DNA from: Chloroflexota bacterium
Lineage (GTDB): Bacteria; Chloroflexota; Anaerolineae; UBA1429
Reading direction: 5' to 3'
Length of the DNA: 64,000 nucleotides
Assembly (NCBI GenBank): GCA_012841405.1
Contig: DUUT01000013.1
Location: 25,175-89,174, forward strand
Below the pieces are notes generated by a model. It did not search any database and was not told the DNA's origin. It saw only the letters and a list, made by a program, of their open reading frames with translations. The translations under genes and the position numbers were made by a program. Numbering within the stretch: the first letter of the stretch is position 1; each line of letters starts with the position of its first letter. Shown here piece after piece: positions 17,973-27,201 of the stretch.

Positions 17973-19081
17973 CGCACACCCCACTCGTGTCGATCGTGCT
18001 CCCTACGCACAACGGAGGCGCCTATCTCGATCAAGCCGTGCAGAGTTGCCTGGATCAAACGTGGACCAACTGGGAACTCGTCATCGTCGACGATGCCTCG
18101 ACGGACGATACGCCCGAACGAATCGCACGCTGGATCAAGGCCGACCGGCGCATCCGTTGCGCTCGCCATTTCCGCAACCGACGCCTCCCCGCGGCGCTCA
18201 ACACGGGCTTTACCCGCGTCAGCGGCGACCTGCTCACCTGGACATCCGACGACAACCTCTTTCGTCCCCATGCGCTCGCCGAGATGGTGGCCTTTCTCCA
18301 GGCGCATCCCGACGTTGACGTCGTCTATACCGACTATTCCGAGATCAACGACGCGGGGCAGGTGGTGCGCCATTGCCGGGTGTCGCCGGTGGAGGAGTTG
18401 GCCGTGCAGAACTGCATCGGCCCCTCCTTCCTCTACCGCCGGGCGGTCCACGAGCGCGTGGGGGGCTATGCGGAGGACCTCTTCCTGGCGGAGGACTATG
18501 ACTTTTGGCTCCGGGCCTCCGAGCACCACCAGTTGGAGCGCTTGGCCGTGGATTGCTACCTGTATCGCGTGCACGCGGGCAGCTTGACAGCGCGTCGGGC
18601 GCGCGACATCGAGGCCGCGCGGGCGCAGGCCCAGTTCCGCAACCTGGCTCGCCTCCACTGGATGGGCACCACCACCAAGGCCCATGCCTACCTGTCGCTG
18701 GGTCTCCGTCTCTGCCGCACGGATCAGGTGTACCTGGGGCGATTCTACCTGCGCCGTGCCTTTGGCGAGTTTCGCATCCTCGAGCACGACCCCGAGTTCG
18801 CCATGCGCGAGCTGCTCTACGAGCGCCCCGGCGTGCTGCGCAACTCCCGAGAGCTCGCCGAGATGGTCGAGGCCCTCCCCCAGGACTTGCCGCGCGTCAA
18901 GGGGCTCATCAAGCGCGTGTGGGGCCGCTACCACCAGGTCTGCTGCTTCGAGGGGTACCGGGACAAGCGTCCGGAGGTTGTCCGTCGCCACCTGCCGCGG
19001 GCCGTCTGGCTCGTTCCCCAGGGGTTGGGTAATCGGGGCCTGTTGCGCATCGGGTTGTGGGGCTACACGCATCGGGATTAA
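17969..19081 (+). CDS. GT2-family glycosyltransferase
   Basis: 370 residues; its ATG overlaps the wecB stop (ATGA), so the two are probably translated together. The GT-A N-terminus is VSIVLPTHNGGAYLDQAVQS, with the nucleotide-binding VIVDDASTDDTPERIARW. A metal-site-like WTSDDNLFRP replaces the usual DxD, and EDYDFWLRASEHH supplies the ED catalytic-base motif. The last ~120 residues (from ARLHWMGTTTKAHAYLSLG) are helical and TPR-like. It is probably an inverting transferase at the cytoplasmic face. Donor and acceptor are unknown. Confidence 0.9.
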   Translation: MTHTPLVSIVLPTHNGGAYLDQAVQSCLDQTWTNWELVIVDDASTDDTPERIARWIKADRRIRCARHFRNRRLPAALNTGFTRVSGDLLTWTSDDNLFRPHALAEMVAFLQAHPDVDVVYTDYSEINDAGQVVRHCRVSPVEELAVQNCIGPSFLYRRAVHERVGGYAEDLFLAEDYDFWLRASEHHQLERLAVDCYLYRVHAGSLTARRARDIEAARAQAQFRNLARLHWMGTTTKAHAYLSLGLRLCRTDQVYLGRFYLRRAFGEFRILEHDPEFAMRELLYERPGVLRNSRELAEMVEALPQDLPRVKGLIKRVWGRYHQVCCFEGYRDKRPEVVRRHLPRAVWLVPQGLGNRGLLRIGLWGYTHRD

Positions 19082-19111
19082 CGGCCAACACATCGGCATG
19101 GGGGAGCTTTT

Positions 19112-20497
19112 GTGAGCAACCACATCGAACGGGTGTATCTACTCGTAGAAAAGCTCGAGCCCGTGGGCGGCGTGGCTGAACAGGTAACGCTGCTGGCCAC
19201 GGAGCTGAAACGCCGCGACGTCGACGTCTGGGTGTTCGCGCGGCGCCTCTTGGGCCGCGACAACCAGTATGCCCTGCGCCTCCGGGGGGCGGGCGTGCAC
19301 CTGTTCACCTGCCCGGCCAGGCTGTACGCCCTCGATCCGCGCCCAACGTGGGCCGCGCGCAGCGTCCTCATCCGGGTTCTGAGCTGGTTCACCTATCCGC
19401 TGCTTGCTCCTATCTCCCTACTCGATGCCGTGCGGCGCCGCCGGACGCTCTCAGCCTCTTGGGCGGGGGCCGTGGGCCGCGTGCGCGGTCGCCTTGCAGC
19501 CCACATCCTGCGAGATGGGTTGGAGGACGCCTTCGCCGCGCTGCTGAACCGTCACGCCGCCGAGGCGCCGCCGGATGTGGTAGATGTCTCGGGCGTCGAC
19601 TGTCTGCAAGGCGTCGCCTGGGCCCACCGTCGTGGCTACCCCGTCGTATTTCGGCAGACCAGCCTGCCCAACGTCGAGGAGCCCCTGACGACGCGACAGA
19701 TCGCCGATCTCCACCGCGCCACGTGCCTCATGGCCGTCTCCCGTGCCGTGGCGAGTCGCATGCGCCCCCTCCTTCGCGATGATCGGCCGATATGGGTCGT
19801 GCCGAACGCCGTGCCCGATCCCGGTCACGAGGGAGATCGCAGCAACGGGTTCCACGGCCACGGCAGGGATGGCGCCCTGGTGGTGTGTCTGAGCCGTCTG
19901 AGCAGCGAAAAGGGGGTGCAGTACATCCCCGAGGTCGCACGCCGGGTGCTGCACGTCGCTCCCCGTACGCAGTTCGTCGTCGCCGGGGACGGGCCACTCC
20001 GCCGACACCTGGAGGAGCGCTGTATCGCGCTAGGGCTCGGCGATGCCGTACGCTTTCTCGGCGACCTGCCCCACGACCGGGCCCTCGACCTCTTGCGCCG
20101 CGCCGATATCATGTTCCTCCCGTCACGACGCGAAGGAATGCCTGTCGCAGCAATCGAGGCGATGGCCCTGGCCCGCGCGATGGTCGTCACCTCGGTGGGG
20201 GGCACTCCCGAGCTCGTGCAGGATGGCGTCTCGGCGCTCCTGATCCCCCCCGACCACGTAGGCACCATGGTGCAGGCCATCCTGCGGCTGATCGCCGATG
20301 CGGCCCTGCGCCAGCGTCTCGGGCACCACGCGCGGCTGGCATACGAGCGCGGCCCCTATCGCCCCCATGCCATGGCGGAGCTCACGCTAGCCGTGTACCG
20401 CCAAAGCCTGGAGGCCGTCGCTGCGACGGCCACCTCGTCGGTGGCAGCTATCGCCGTATCGGACGCCACCCAGCCCGCTGAGGGAAGGAGGACGTGA
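19112..20497 (+). CDS. GT4-family glycosyltransferase
   Basis: 461 residues from GTG 19112, preceded by GGGGGAG. The N-terminus has a typical acceptor-domain start, LVEKLEPVGGVAEQVTLLATEL, with GGV in the nucleotide-sugar turn. A basic insertion around residues 100-140 (DAVRRRRTLSASWAGAVGRVRGR) may touch the membrane. The donor domain shows LVVCLSRLSSEKGVQYIPEVA and PSRREGMPVAAIEAMALARAMVVTSVGGTPELV, the EX7E-type region. Retaining activity in repeat-unit assembly is inferred from family and position. Confidence 0.9.
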   Translation: MSNHIERVYLLVEKLEPVGGVAEQVTLLATELKRRDVDVWVFARRLLGRDNQYALRLRGAGVHLFTCPARLYALDPRPTWAARSVLIRVLSWFTYPLLAPISLLDAVRRRRTLSASWAGAVGRVRGRLAAHILRDGLEDAFAALLNRHAAEAPPDVVDVSGVDCLQGVAWAHRRGYPVVFRQTSLPNVEEPLTTRQIADLHRATCLMAVSRAVASRMRPLLRDDRPIWVVPNAVPDPGHEGDRSNGFHGHGRDGALVVCLSRLSSEKGVQYIPEVARRVLHVAPRTQFVVAGDGPLRRHLEERCIALGLGDAVRFLGDLPHDRALDLLRRADIMFLPSRREGMPVAAIEAMALARAMVVTSVGGTPELVQDGVSALLIPPDHVGTMVQAILRLIADAALRQRLGHHARLAYERGPYRPHAMAELTLAVYRQSLEAVAATATSSVAAIAVSDATQPAEGRRT

Positions 20498-20499
20498 CT

Positions 20500-21687
20500 G
20501 TGCTTCGCGAGGGGACATTGCGCAAGGCCCGCGCTGCTGCCAGCGCGGCCAACGATCCCCCCACCGTCTGTGTCGTTTCGCCGCGACGCGGCGCATACTC
20601 GGAGACGTTCGTGCGCGCCCACATCGAGCGCCTCCCCACGCGCGTCGAGGTGCTGTACGGAGGCGGGTATCCCTTTCGTATGGCCAACGGTGCCCCGCTG
20701 TTGCCGCCTCCTCCGCTGCCCCTGCGGCTCACGCGCGGCGCGCTGCGCCATGCTGCAGGATGGCCCTGGTATTGCTACGAGCAACGCGCGCTGGCGCGCT
20801 TTCTGCGCTCCCGGCAGGTCGGCGTCGTGCTGGCCGAGTTCGGCCCCACTGGCGTCAACCTCATGGACGTGTGTCAACAGGTGGGCGTCCCGCTGGTGGT
20901 GTATTTCCACGGCTTTGACGCCTACAAACGCGAGACGCTGGAGGAGGTCGCGGGGCGCTACGCGCGCATGTTTCGCATCGCCGCGGGCGTCATTGCCGTC
21001 TCACGCGAAATGGTCGACCAACTGCAGAGACTCGGTGCGCCCCTGGCCAAGGTGCACTATAACCCGTGTGGCGCTGACACGGACCTCTTTCAGCAGACTG
21101 ATCCGGGAGCGGCTCCCCCACATTTCGTCGCCATTGGTCGGTTCGTGGATATGAAGGCGCCACAGCTCACGCTGCTCGCCTTTCGCCAGGTCCTCGAGCA
21201 CGTTCCCGATGCCGAGCTGACCATGGTGGGCGATGGCCCCCTCTGGGAGTGCTGCCTGCGCCTCGCCAAGGCGCTGGGCATCGCCCACTCGGTGCACCTC
21301 CCCGGCGTCCTGCCGCACAGCGAGGTCGCCGAAACCTTGAGCGGCGCCCGGGCCTTTGTCCAGCACTCGGTGCGCACCTTCCAGGACGAGGTCGAGGGCA
21401 CGCCGGTAGCGGTGCTCGAGGCCGGCGCGATGGGCATTCCGGTGGTGGCCACGCGGCACGCTGGCATCCGTGACGTGGTGATCGATGGCGAGACGGGCGC
21501 CCTGGTCGACGAGGGCGACGTGGCCGGCATGGCCGCCGCGATGGTGCGCCTGGCAACAGACCCCGACCTGGCGCGCCGCTGGGGCTGTGCCGGCCGGCAG
21601 CTCATCGTGTCCGAGTTCTCGATGGAGAGGAGTATCGGTCATCTGTGGGAAATTCTGGTTGCGATAGCAAGGGATGCAAGAACGTGA
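20500..21687 (+). CDS. GT4-family glycosyltransferase
   Basis: 395 residues. GGAAGGAGG at 20483-20491 sits eight bases before GTG 20500, but only two before the ORF-track GTG 20494, so 20500 is chosen. The GT-B fold is recognised by VVSPRRGAYSETFVRAHIERL at the N-terminus, VYFHGFDAYKRETLEE in mid-protein and the donor motif VEGTPVAVLEAGAMGIPVVATRHAGI, followed by a short C-terminal helix. The pattern is that of glycosyltransferases associated with colanic-acid-like polymers (WcaL/AmsK type). The gene overlaps the next by four bases. Confidence 0.9.
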   Translation: MLREGTLRKARAAASAANDPPTVCVVSPRRGAYSETFVRAHIERLPTRVEVLYGGGYPFRMANGAPLLPPPPLPLRLTRGALRHAAGWPWYCYEQRALARFLRSRQVGVVLAEFGPTGVNLMDVCQQVGVPLVVYFHGFDAYKRETLEEVAGRYARMFRIAAGVIAVSREMVDQLQRLGAPLAKVHYNPCGADTDLFQQTDPGAAPPHFVAIGRFVDMKAPQLTLLAFRQVLEHVPDAELTMVGDGPLWECCLRLAKALGIAHSVHLPGVLPHSEVAETLSGARAFVQHSVRTFQDEVEGTPVAVLEAGAMGIPVVATRHAGIRDVVIDGETGALVDEGDVAGMAAAMVRLATDPDLARRWGCAGRQLIVSEFSMERSIGHLWEILVAIARDART

Positions 21688-22700
21688 GCGCCTTGAGCGA
21701 TAGTTGCAGTCTCCCGACGATCTCGGTCGTCGTACCTGTGTACAACGGGGAGCAGACGGTAGCGACCTGTATCGAAAGCCTCCTGGAGCAGACCTACCCA
21801 ACAGAGCGCTATGAAGTGATTGTCGTCGAGAACGGCTCCACGGATGCGACGAGCGACGTCATCAGCCGCTACCCCGTCTCGCTGCTGCACAGCCCCGTCC
21901 GGGGCCCTGCGGCCGCGCGGAATCTGGGGCTCTCCCAGAGCCAGGCTGATATCGTTGCCTTTACCGATGCCGACTGTGTCGCCCATCCGCGTTGGTTGGC
22001 GGAACTCGCGCGCCTCTACGTCGACGATCCGGACGTAGCCGGCGTCGGCGGGGCGATCCTCGCCTATACCCACAGCGAGCGCACCGCCGTGGAGCGCTTT
22101 TTGGACGAGCATCCCCCGCTCATCAACTGGGTGAGCAGCGCAGACCAGTACCTGCCCCACCTGCTCACCGCCAACGCCTCGTACCGGCGCCCGTTCCTCT
22201 ACCGCGCCGGCGGCTTTAACCCGCACCACCTGGCCGCCGACGACGTGGACCTCTCGTGGCGTCTCCAGGTCGAGTTTGGGGCCAAGCTCGCCTACGCGCC
22301 CAAGGCCGTCGTGTACCACCACCACCGGGCAACGCAGGGTGGGCTGGCGCGCATGTACCGGCGCACCGGCTTTGTAGAGATCCTGCTCGACACCATGTTC
22401 TGGGACGCTCCGGGCTTTCGCCGACGGCGGGGCTACCACCTGCGGCGGCTGTTCGAGCAGAGCGCGCGGCTGCCCCTCTACCTCATGGCAGCGGTGATCC
22501 GGCGCGTGCGCCTGGCTCGTGGCGCCATCACCCCGTACGAGGCGATGGTGCCGCTCCTGGCGCTGCTGCGAGAGAGCAGCAACATCTATGGCAAACTCGA
22601 GGGCCTGTGGGCCACCCGCTTTATGTCGGACGCGGAGCAAGCCTTGGCTCTGGAACCAGGCCGCATGATCGGGCGCCTGTTCTCATCACACAAGGAGTGA
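21684..22700 (+). CDS. GT2-family glycosyltransferase
   Basis: 338 residues from GTG 21684, which overlaps the upstream stop (GTGA); the ORF-track start 21645 would overlap by 43 nt. GT-A features are ISVVVPVYNGEQTVATCIESLL, VIVENGSTDATSDVI, the metal-binding FTDADCVAHPRWL and LAADDVDLSWRLQ (acid/base). The C-terminus has a hydrophobic stretch near LPLYLMAAVIRRVRLARG that may anchor it at the membrane. The layout resembles succinoglycan/mycofactocin-type GT2 enzymes. Confidence 0.9.
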   Translation: MSALSDSCSLPTISVVVPVYNGEQTVATCIESLLEQTYPTERYEVIVVENGSTDATSDVISRYPVSLLHSPVRGPAAARNLGLSQSQADIVAFTDADCVAHPRWLAELARLYVDDPDVAGVGGAILAYTHSERTAVERFLDEHPPLINWVSSADQYLPHLLTANASYRRPFLYRAGGFNPHHLAADDVDLSWRLQVEFGAKLAYAPKAVVYHHHRATQGGLARMYRRTGFVEILLDTMFWDAPGFRRRRGYHLRRLFEQSARLPLYLMAAVIRRVRLARGAITPYEAMVPLLALLRESSNIYGKLEGLWATRFMSDAEQALALEPGRMIGRLFSSHKE

Positions 22701-22766
22701 GCGATCCATGCCACCGACCCGTAAGGGCCACACGCGCTGCCCGAATAGCGATATCGAGAACCGCAC

Positions 22767-24194
22767 ATGAAGGTGATTCTGGTCAGCCACCACTTTCCGC
22801 CGGGGCGGCTCGGCGGCGTCGAGCTCGTGACGCTGCGGACGGCGCACTGGCTCCAGCGCTGCGGCCACGCCGTCCAGGTGGTGGCCGTCGAGCGGGCCAC
22901 CGAGGGCGCGCCCGATCGCGTAGAGGCGCGGATGGACGTCTACCAGGGTGTTCCGGTCGTGCGTCTGACCATTGACCTCTTTGCGCCGGGGACGCCATGG
23001 GAGTGGCGCTACCGCCACCCCGTCCTCGAAGCGTGGTTTCGCAACCACCTGGAGAAGGAGCGTCCGGATGTGGCCCACATCCAGAGTTGCTATCTCCTCA
23101 CGGTGGGAGCCATCCACGCCGCCTGCGATGTCGGCTGCACGACGGTGGCAAGCCTGCACGACTACTGGTTCCTCTGCCCACGCCTCACCATGCTACGGCC
23201 CGACGATACCTGCTGTGACGGTCCCGACGATCCCCAGGCCTGTGCGTGGTGCCTGATGATGGAGCGCCGCCGCTACCGCTACCTAGAGGCGGCCACCCAT
23301 GGTCTGAGTGGCGCCGTCATGACCCGTGCCCTGCGCTGGATCGGCCCGGCTCGGCGGCTCGCCGCGCCCACGGATCCCGCTACCCTCCAGCGACGCCGCG
23401 TGGTGGTACGGGAGGCGCTGGCGCGCGCTGACGCCCTGGTGACGCCATCGCCGTATGTGCGCTACCTACTCCAGGATCAAGGACTGGCGCCCGAACGCGT
23501 GCGCCTTGTGCAGCACGGTTTGGTCCTGCCCGCCGAGGCGGCGGCCGCGCGGAGCGACCCGCCTCCCCCCTACGCGAGACGCTTTGCCTACCTAGGCCAG
23601 GTGATCGCGCCCAAGGGGTTGCACCTGCTCCTCCGAGCCTTTCGCCGCCTCCACGCCGAACAGGGCGAGGTGACGCTCGACGTATACGGCGACGGGCTCG
23701 GCCTACCCTACGAGCAGCGCGTGCGCGCACTGGCGGGCGCGCGTGAGGGGGTCACCTGGCATGGACGGTACGCCCCCGAGGACGTGTGGCGCATCCTCCG
23801 GGGGGTCGATGTGGTCGTGGTGCCGTCCCTGTGGCGCGAGATCGGCCCGCTGGTCATGTTCGAGGCGCTAGCGGCAGGCCGCCCCGTGGTGGCCTCCGAC
23901 CTGCCGAACATGCACTTTGCCGTGCATCACGACGAGAACGGGCTCCTCTTCGCCCCCGGCGACGTCGGCGGCTTGGAGCGACAGCTCCGCCGGTTGACCA
24001 GAGAGGAGGGCCTCATGGCGCGCCTCCATGACGGCATCCGGCCGCCACGCACCGAGGAGCGCGCCATGGCCGAGCTGATGACCGTGTATCGGCAGGCGAT
24101 GGCGCGCGGGGGACGCCCGGCGCGCACCGGCACCGCCCCGCGTGCCGAGCTCGGCACGGGGAGCATCGCTACGCGCCGTAATGGAAACGTGTAA
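22767..24194 (+). CDS. GT4-family glycosyltransferase
   Basis: 475 residues. The N-terminus MKVILVSHHFPPGRLGGVELVTLRTAHWL is a classic GT4 start with the glycine-rich turn. A Cys-rich insertion follows around residues 140-170 (FLCPRLTMLRPDDTCCDGPDDPQACAWC), which may bind metal; similar insertions occur in some GT4 enzymes of polysaccharide clusters. The donor domain has FAYLGQVIAPKGLHLLLRAF and PSLWREIGPLVMFEALAAGRPVVASD. No strong ribosome site is seen before ATG 22767, and 66 nt separate it from the upstream gene. Confidence 0.88.
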   Translation: MKVILVSHHFPPGRLGGVELVTLRTAHWLQRCGHAVQVVAVERATEGAPDRVEARMDVYQGVPVVRLTIDLFAPGTPWEWRYRHPVLEAWFRNHLEKERPDVAHIQSCYLLTVGAIHAACDVGCTTVASLHDYWFLCPRLTMLRPDDTCCDGPDDPQACAWCLMMERRRYRYLEAATHGLSGAVMTRALRWIGPARRLAAPTDPATLQRRRVVVREALARADALVTPSPYVRYLLQDQGLAPERVRLVQHGLVLPAEAAAARSDPPPPYARRFAYLGQVIAPKGLHLLLRAFRRLHAEQGEVTLDVYGDGLGLPYEQRVRALAGAREGVTWHGRYAPEDVWRILRGVDVVVVPSLWREIGPLVMFEALAAGRPVVASDLPNMHFAVHHDENGLLFAPGDVGGLERQLRRLTREEGLMARLHDGIRPPRTEERAMAELMTVYRQAMARGGRPARTGTAPRAELGTGSIATRRNGNV

Positions 24195-24213
24195 CGGGAG
24201 GGGAGAGATATCC

Positions 24214-24411
24214 ATGTGCGATGCGGGCGGCGTTGCCGCCATCATTGCGGCATCAGCGGAGGCGCCCAGTGCGCGCAACCGCGTATTTAACGTGGGCGCC
24301 GAGACACCTTCTAGCGTGGACTATCTCTCGACGGCGGCAGCGATGGGCATGGGGATCGCGATCGCCCCGATGGCTGGTGGCAAGGCGGCCACTGGGAGGC
24401 GGGCCGCATGA
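24214..24411 (+). pseudogene. Short ORF resembling a fragment of an NAD-dependent sugar epimerase C-terminus
   Basis: 65 codons with GGGAGGGGAGAG upstream and an ATGA overlap with the next gene. The segment AIIAASAEAPSARNRVFNVGAETPSSVDYL closely resembles the substrate-binding C-terminal region of extended SDR epimerases or dehydratases (ARNRVFNVG...SV..L). No Rossmann motif or YxxxK precedes it, and the remaining ~30 residues are low-complexity (AMGMGIAIAPMAGGKAATGRR). I read it as the relic of a deleted nucleotide-sugar epimerase gene whose ribosome site still couples translation to the following glycosyltransferase. It could also be a functional small protein. Confidence 0.5.
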
Positions 24412-25328
24412 TGCCCTTGGTGTGCATCGTGGTGCTGAACTGGAACAACGCCCCCGAGACGCTGAGCTGCCTCGCGTCGCTCCAATGGGTGGACTATCCC
24501 CGCTTTGACGTCGTCATCGTCGATAATGGGTCCACCGACGCGTCGGTCACGACCATACGGCAGCACCATCCCGAGGTGACCGTCCTCGAGGCGGGTGCAA
24601 ATCTCGGCTTTACTGGCGGCAACAACCTGGGGCTGCGGTGGGCCCTGGACCGGGGCGCTGCCTATGCGCTGCTGCTGAACAACGACACTGCCCTCGAGCC
24701 CTCGTTCCTACGTCGCACCGTCGAAGCGGCCGAGGCGGACCCCCGCGTGGGCATCGCCAGCCCTCTGATCCTGTATCACTCCCAGCCAGATACCATCTGG
24801 TCTGCGGGGGGCACCATCGACTGGCGCCGCGGCACCGCGACGATGATCGGGCTCGATGCACGGCATGCGGGGCAGTTCGGCCACACACCGTACCAGGTGG
24901 ATTTTGTCACCGGTTGCGCCCTCCTCATCAAGGCGGGCGTCATGCGGCGCGTGGGGCTCCTCGACGATCGCTTCTTCCTCTACTACGAGGACACCGAGTG
25001 GTGCGTTCGCGCGCGGCGCGCCGGCTACCGCATCATCGTCGTGCCGCAGGCGCGCATCTGGCACAAGATATCGCCCGCGGCGCGCGAAGCCTCCGCTCAG
25101 GTGCACTATTTCATGACGCGCAACCGCCTGCTCTTTCTGCGGGCGGCGCGCGCTGGGGCCAGTGCCTGGCTGTATACGTTACTAGCCGACTATGCCCGCA
25201 CGCTGCTGAGCTGGTCGGTACGCCCGCGCTGGCGCTCCAAGCGGCGGCAGCGGCGGGCGATGATGCGGGCCATCGTGGACGCTGGGCGCGGCAGGTGGGG
25301 CACCTACGCCGGCCTCGCCGGCCTCTGA
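24408..25328 (+). CDS. GT2-family glycosyltransferase (rhamnosyltransferase-like)
   Basis: 306 residues, starting ATGATG; either Met may initiate, with GGGAGGCGGG upstream. VCIVVLNWNNAPETLSCLASL and VVIVDNGSTDASVTTIR form the nucleotide-binding half. LLLNNDTALEP is the DxD-equivalent NND and FFLYYEDTEWCVRARRAGY the catalytic ED motif. This set is characteristic of WbbL/RfbF-type rhamnosyltransferases and close relatives. The C-terminal basic helix (WRSKRRQRRAMMRAI) may bind the membrane. Its ATG overlaps the small epimerase relic. A closely similar enzyme is encoded at 35439. Confidence 0.9.
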   Translation: MMPLVCIVVLNWNNAPETLSCLASLQWVDYPRFDVVIVDNGSTDASVTTIRQHHPEVTVLEAGANLGFTGGNNLGLRWALDRGAAYALLLNNDTALEPSFLRRTVEAAEADPRVGIASPLILYHSQPDTIWSAGGTIDWRRGTATMIGLDARHAGQFGHTPYQVDFVTGCALLIKAGVMRRVGLLDDRFFLYYEDTEWCVRARRAGYRIIVVPQARIWHKISPAAREASAQVHYFMTRNRLLFLRAARAGASAWLYTLLADYARTLLSWSVRPRWRSKRRQRRAMMRAIVDAGRGRWGTYAGLAGL

Positions 25329-25379
25329 GCGCCCAGCGTATGGACATCGATGGACAACGGGACGGGAAACGGAGCAGAA

Positions 25380-25652
25380 ATGGACGAAAGAACCTGCATT
25401 CGCGAGTTCCTGCGTGATTGCTTCATCCTCGATGGCGGATTCGACGCGCTGGGGGACGACGCCTCCTTCCTTGAGAACGGTATCGTCGACTCGACCGGCG
25501 TCCTCGAGCTCGTCGTGTTCGTCGAGGAAACCTTTGGCATTGAGGTAGCCGATCACGAGGTAGTCCCCGAGAACTTTGACTCAGTAAACCGTATTGTGGC
25601 CTATATCACCGCCAAGGAGAACGAGGGCGGTACCATCTCTGGTGGGAGCTAG
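25380..25652 (+). CDS. Acyl carrier protein
   Basis: 90 residues from ATG 25380, with GGAG five bases upstream; the ORF-track ATG 25350 adds ten residues without a site. The sequence is acidic and follows the four-helix ACP pattern: IREFLRDCFILDGG, DDASFLENGIVDSTGVLELVVFVEE and FGIEVADHEVVPENFDSVNRIVAYI. S38 in GIVDSTG is the expected phosphopantetheine attachment site (DS motif). It lies 4 nt before the AMP-forming ligase gene, so the ligase probably loads an acid onto this carrier. The same ACP, ligase and amidotransferase combination is known from exosortase-linked EPS loci. Confidence 0.9.
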   Translation: MDERTCIREFLRDCFILDGGFDALGDDASFLENGIVDSTGVLELVVFVEETFGIEVADHEVVPENFDSVNRIVAYITAKENEGGTISGGS

Positions 25653-25656
25653 CCGG

Positions 25657-27201
25657 ATGCTGGTGCACGACTATCTGGAGCGTAGCGCCGACCGCCTTCC
25701 CGACAAGACCGCCCTAGTGTGCGGTACACGGCGGCTGAGCTATGCTGAGATCGACACCATGGCCGATCGATTGGCGACCACGCTGCGCCGGGCGGGCGTC
25801 TGCCGGGGAGACCGCGTCGTCATCACCCTGCCCAACACACCCGAGGCCGTGGTCAGTCTCTTTGCTACGCTCAAGGCGGATGCGGCCTTTGTGATGGTCA
25901 ACCCCACCACCAAGGCCGACAAGCTGGCGTACATCGTCCAGAACTGCCGCCCCTCCGCCCTCATCACCGAGGCGGGGCAGGCCGTGGCGGTGGAGGAGGC
26001 CAAGGCCGCCTGCCCCTCGGTGCGCTGTCACCTCGTGGTCGGCGACGGCTACGCAGAGCAGGCCGCCATGTCCTGGGAGGATGGCGTCGCGGCCGGCGAC
26101 CCCAAGCGACCTGCACGGCACGCCATCGACCTCGACCTCGCTGCCCTGATCTATACCTCGGGCAGTACCGGCCGACCCAAGGGAGTGATGGCGACACACC
26201 TCAACATGGTGACCGCCGCCATCTCGATTACGACGTACCTCGAGAGCAGGCCGGACGACGTGGTTCTCAATGTGCTCCCCCTTTCCTTCGACTATGGCCT
26301 CTACCAGGTCCTCATGGCCGCCCGCGTGGGTGCCACCCTGGTGCTGGAACGCAACGTCGCCTACCCGCAGATGCTGGTAGACCGCATGGCGAGCGAGGCC
26401 GTTACCGGCCTCCCCGGCGTGCCCACGCTGTTTGCCCTCCTCCTGCAACTCAGCGGCTTTGAACGGCACCCTCTGCCACATCTGCGCTACATGACCAACA
26501 CCGGCGCCGCCCTGCCCGTGGAGCACATCCGCCGGTTGCGCGCGGCCTTTCCCCATGCCAGGCTCTACTCCATGTACGGCCTCACCGAGTGCAAGCGGGT
26601 GAGCTACTTGCCACCCGAGGAGGTGGACCGCCGTCCGCGCTCCGTGGGCATCGCCATACCGAACACCGAGGTATGGATCGAGGACGCGCAGGGGAACCGC
26701 CTCGGTCCGGGGCAGGTGGGCGAGCTGGTCGTGCGGGGCGCCCACGTGACGCGCGGCTACTGGGAGGATCCCGAAGCCACGATGCGCACCTTTGGGCCCG
26801 GCCCCCTCCCCGGGGAGACGGTGCTGTATACGGGTGACCTCTTTACCATGGATGCCGAGGGCTACCTGTACTTTGTGGGCCGCCAGGATGACATCATCAA
26901 GACGCGCGGCGAAAAGGTAAGCCCCCGCGAGGTGGAGAACGTGCTCTATGCCCTCCCCGAGACCGTCGAGGCCGCCGTGATCGGCGTCCCCGACCCCATC
27001 CTGGGACAGGCGATCAAAGCGTACATCGTGCCACGGGATGGCAGCCGCCTGACGCCGCAGGACGTCATCCGCCACTGTCGCCGCCATCTGGAGGATCACA
27101 TGATCCCCAGCCAGATCACGTTCTGCGCGACGCTGCCCAAGACCGAGTCGGGCAAGATTCACATGGCAAGGCTGCGAGAGGAGGCGCAGCAGAACGACTG
27201 A
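25657..27201 (+). CDS. AMP-forming acyl-CoA/ACP synthetase (ANL family)
   Basis: 514 residues from ATG 25657; the ORF-track start at 25594 overlaps the ACP gene. Core motifs are intact: P-loop YTSGSTGRPKG (from Y166), SMYGLTECKR, YTGDLF, GRQDDIIKTRGEKVSPREVE (hinge) and the catalytic Lys K500 in ESGKIHMARL. The enzyme adenylates a carboxylic acid and transfers it to a thiol. The ACP gene four bases upstream suggests the carrier is the acceptor rather than free CoA. The substrate (fatty, hydroxy or amino acid) is not deducible. It is probably a step in making an acyl or amide decoration of the polysaccharide. Confidence 0.92.
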   Translation: MLVHDYLERSADRLPDKTALVCGTRRLSYAEIDTMADRLATTLRRAGVCRGDRVVITLPNTPEAVVSLFATLKADAAFVMVNPTTKADKLAYIVQNCRPSALITEAGQAVAVEEAKAACPSVRCHLVVGDGYAEQAAMSWEDGVAAGDPKRPARHAIDLDLAALIYTSGSTGRPKGVMATHLNMVTAAISITTYLESRPDDVVLNVLPLSFDYGLYQVLMAARVGATLVLERNVAYPQMLVDRMASEAVTGLPGVPTLFALLLQLSGFERHPLPHLRYMTNTGAALPVEHIRRLRAAFPHARLYSMYGLTECKRVSYLPPEEVDRRPRSVGIAIPNTEVWIEDAQGNRLGPGQVGELVVRGAHVTRGYWEDPEATMRTFGPGPLPGETVLYTGDLFTMDAEGYLYFVGRQDDIIKTRGEKVSPREVENVLYALPETVEAAVIGVPDPILGQAIKAYIVPRDGSRLTPQDVIRHCRRHLEDHMIPSQITFCATLPKTESGKIHMARLREEAQQND

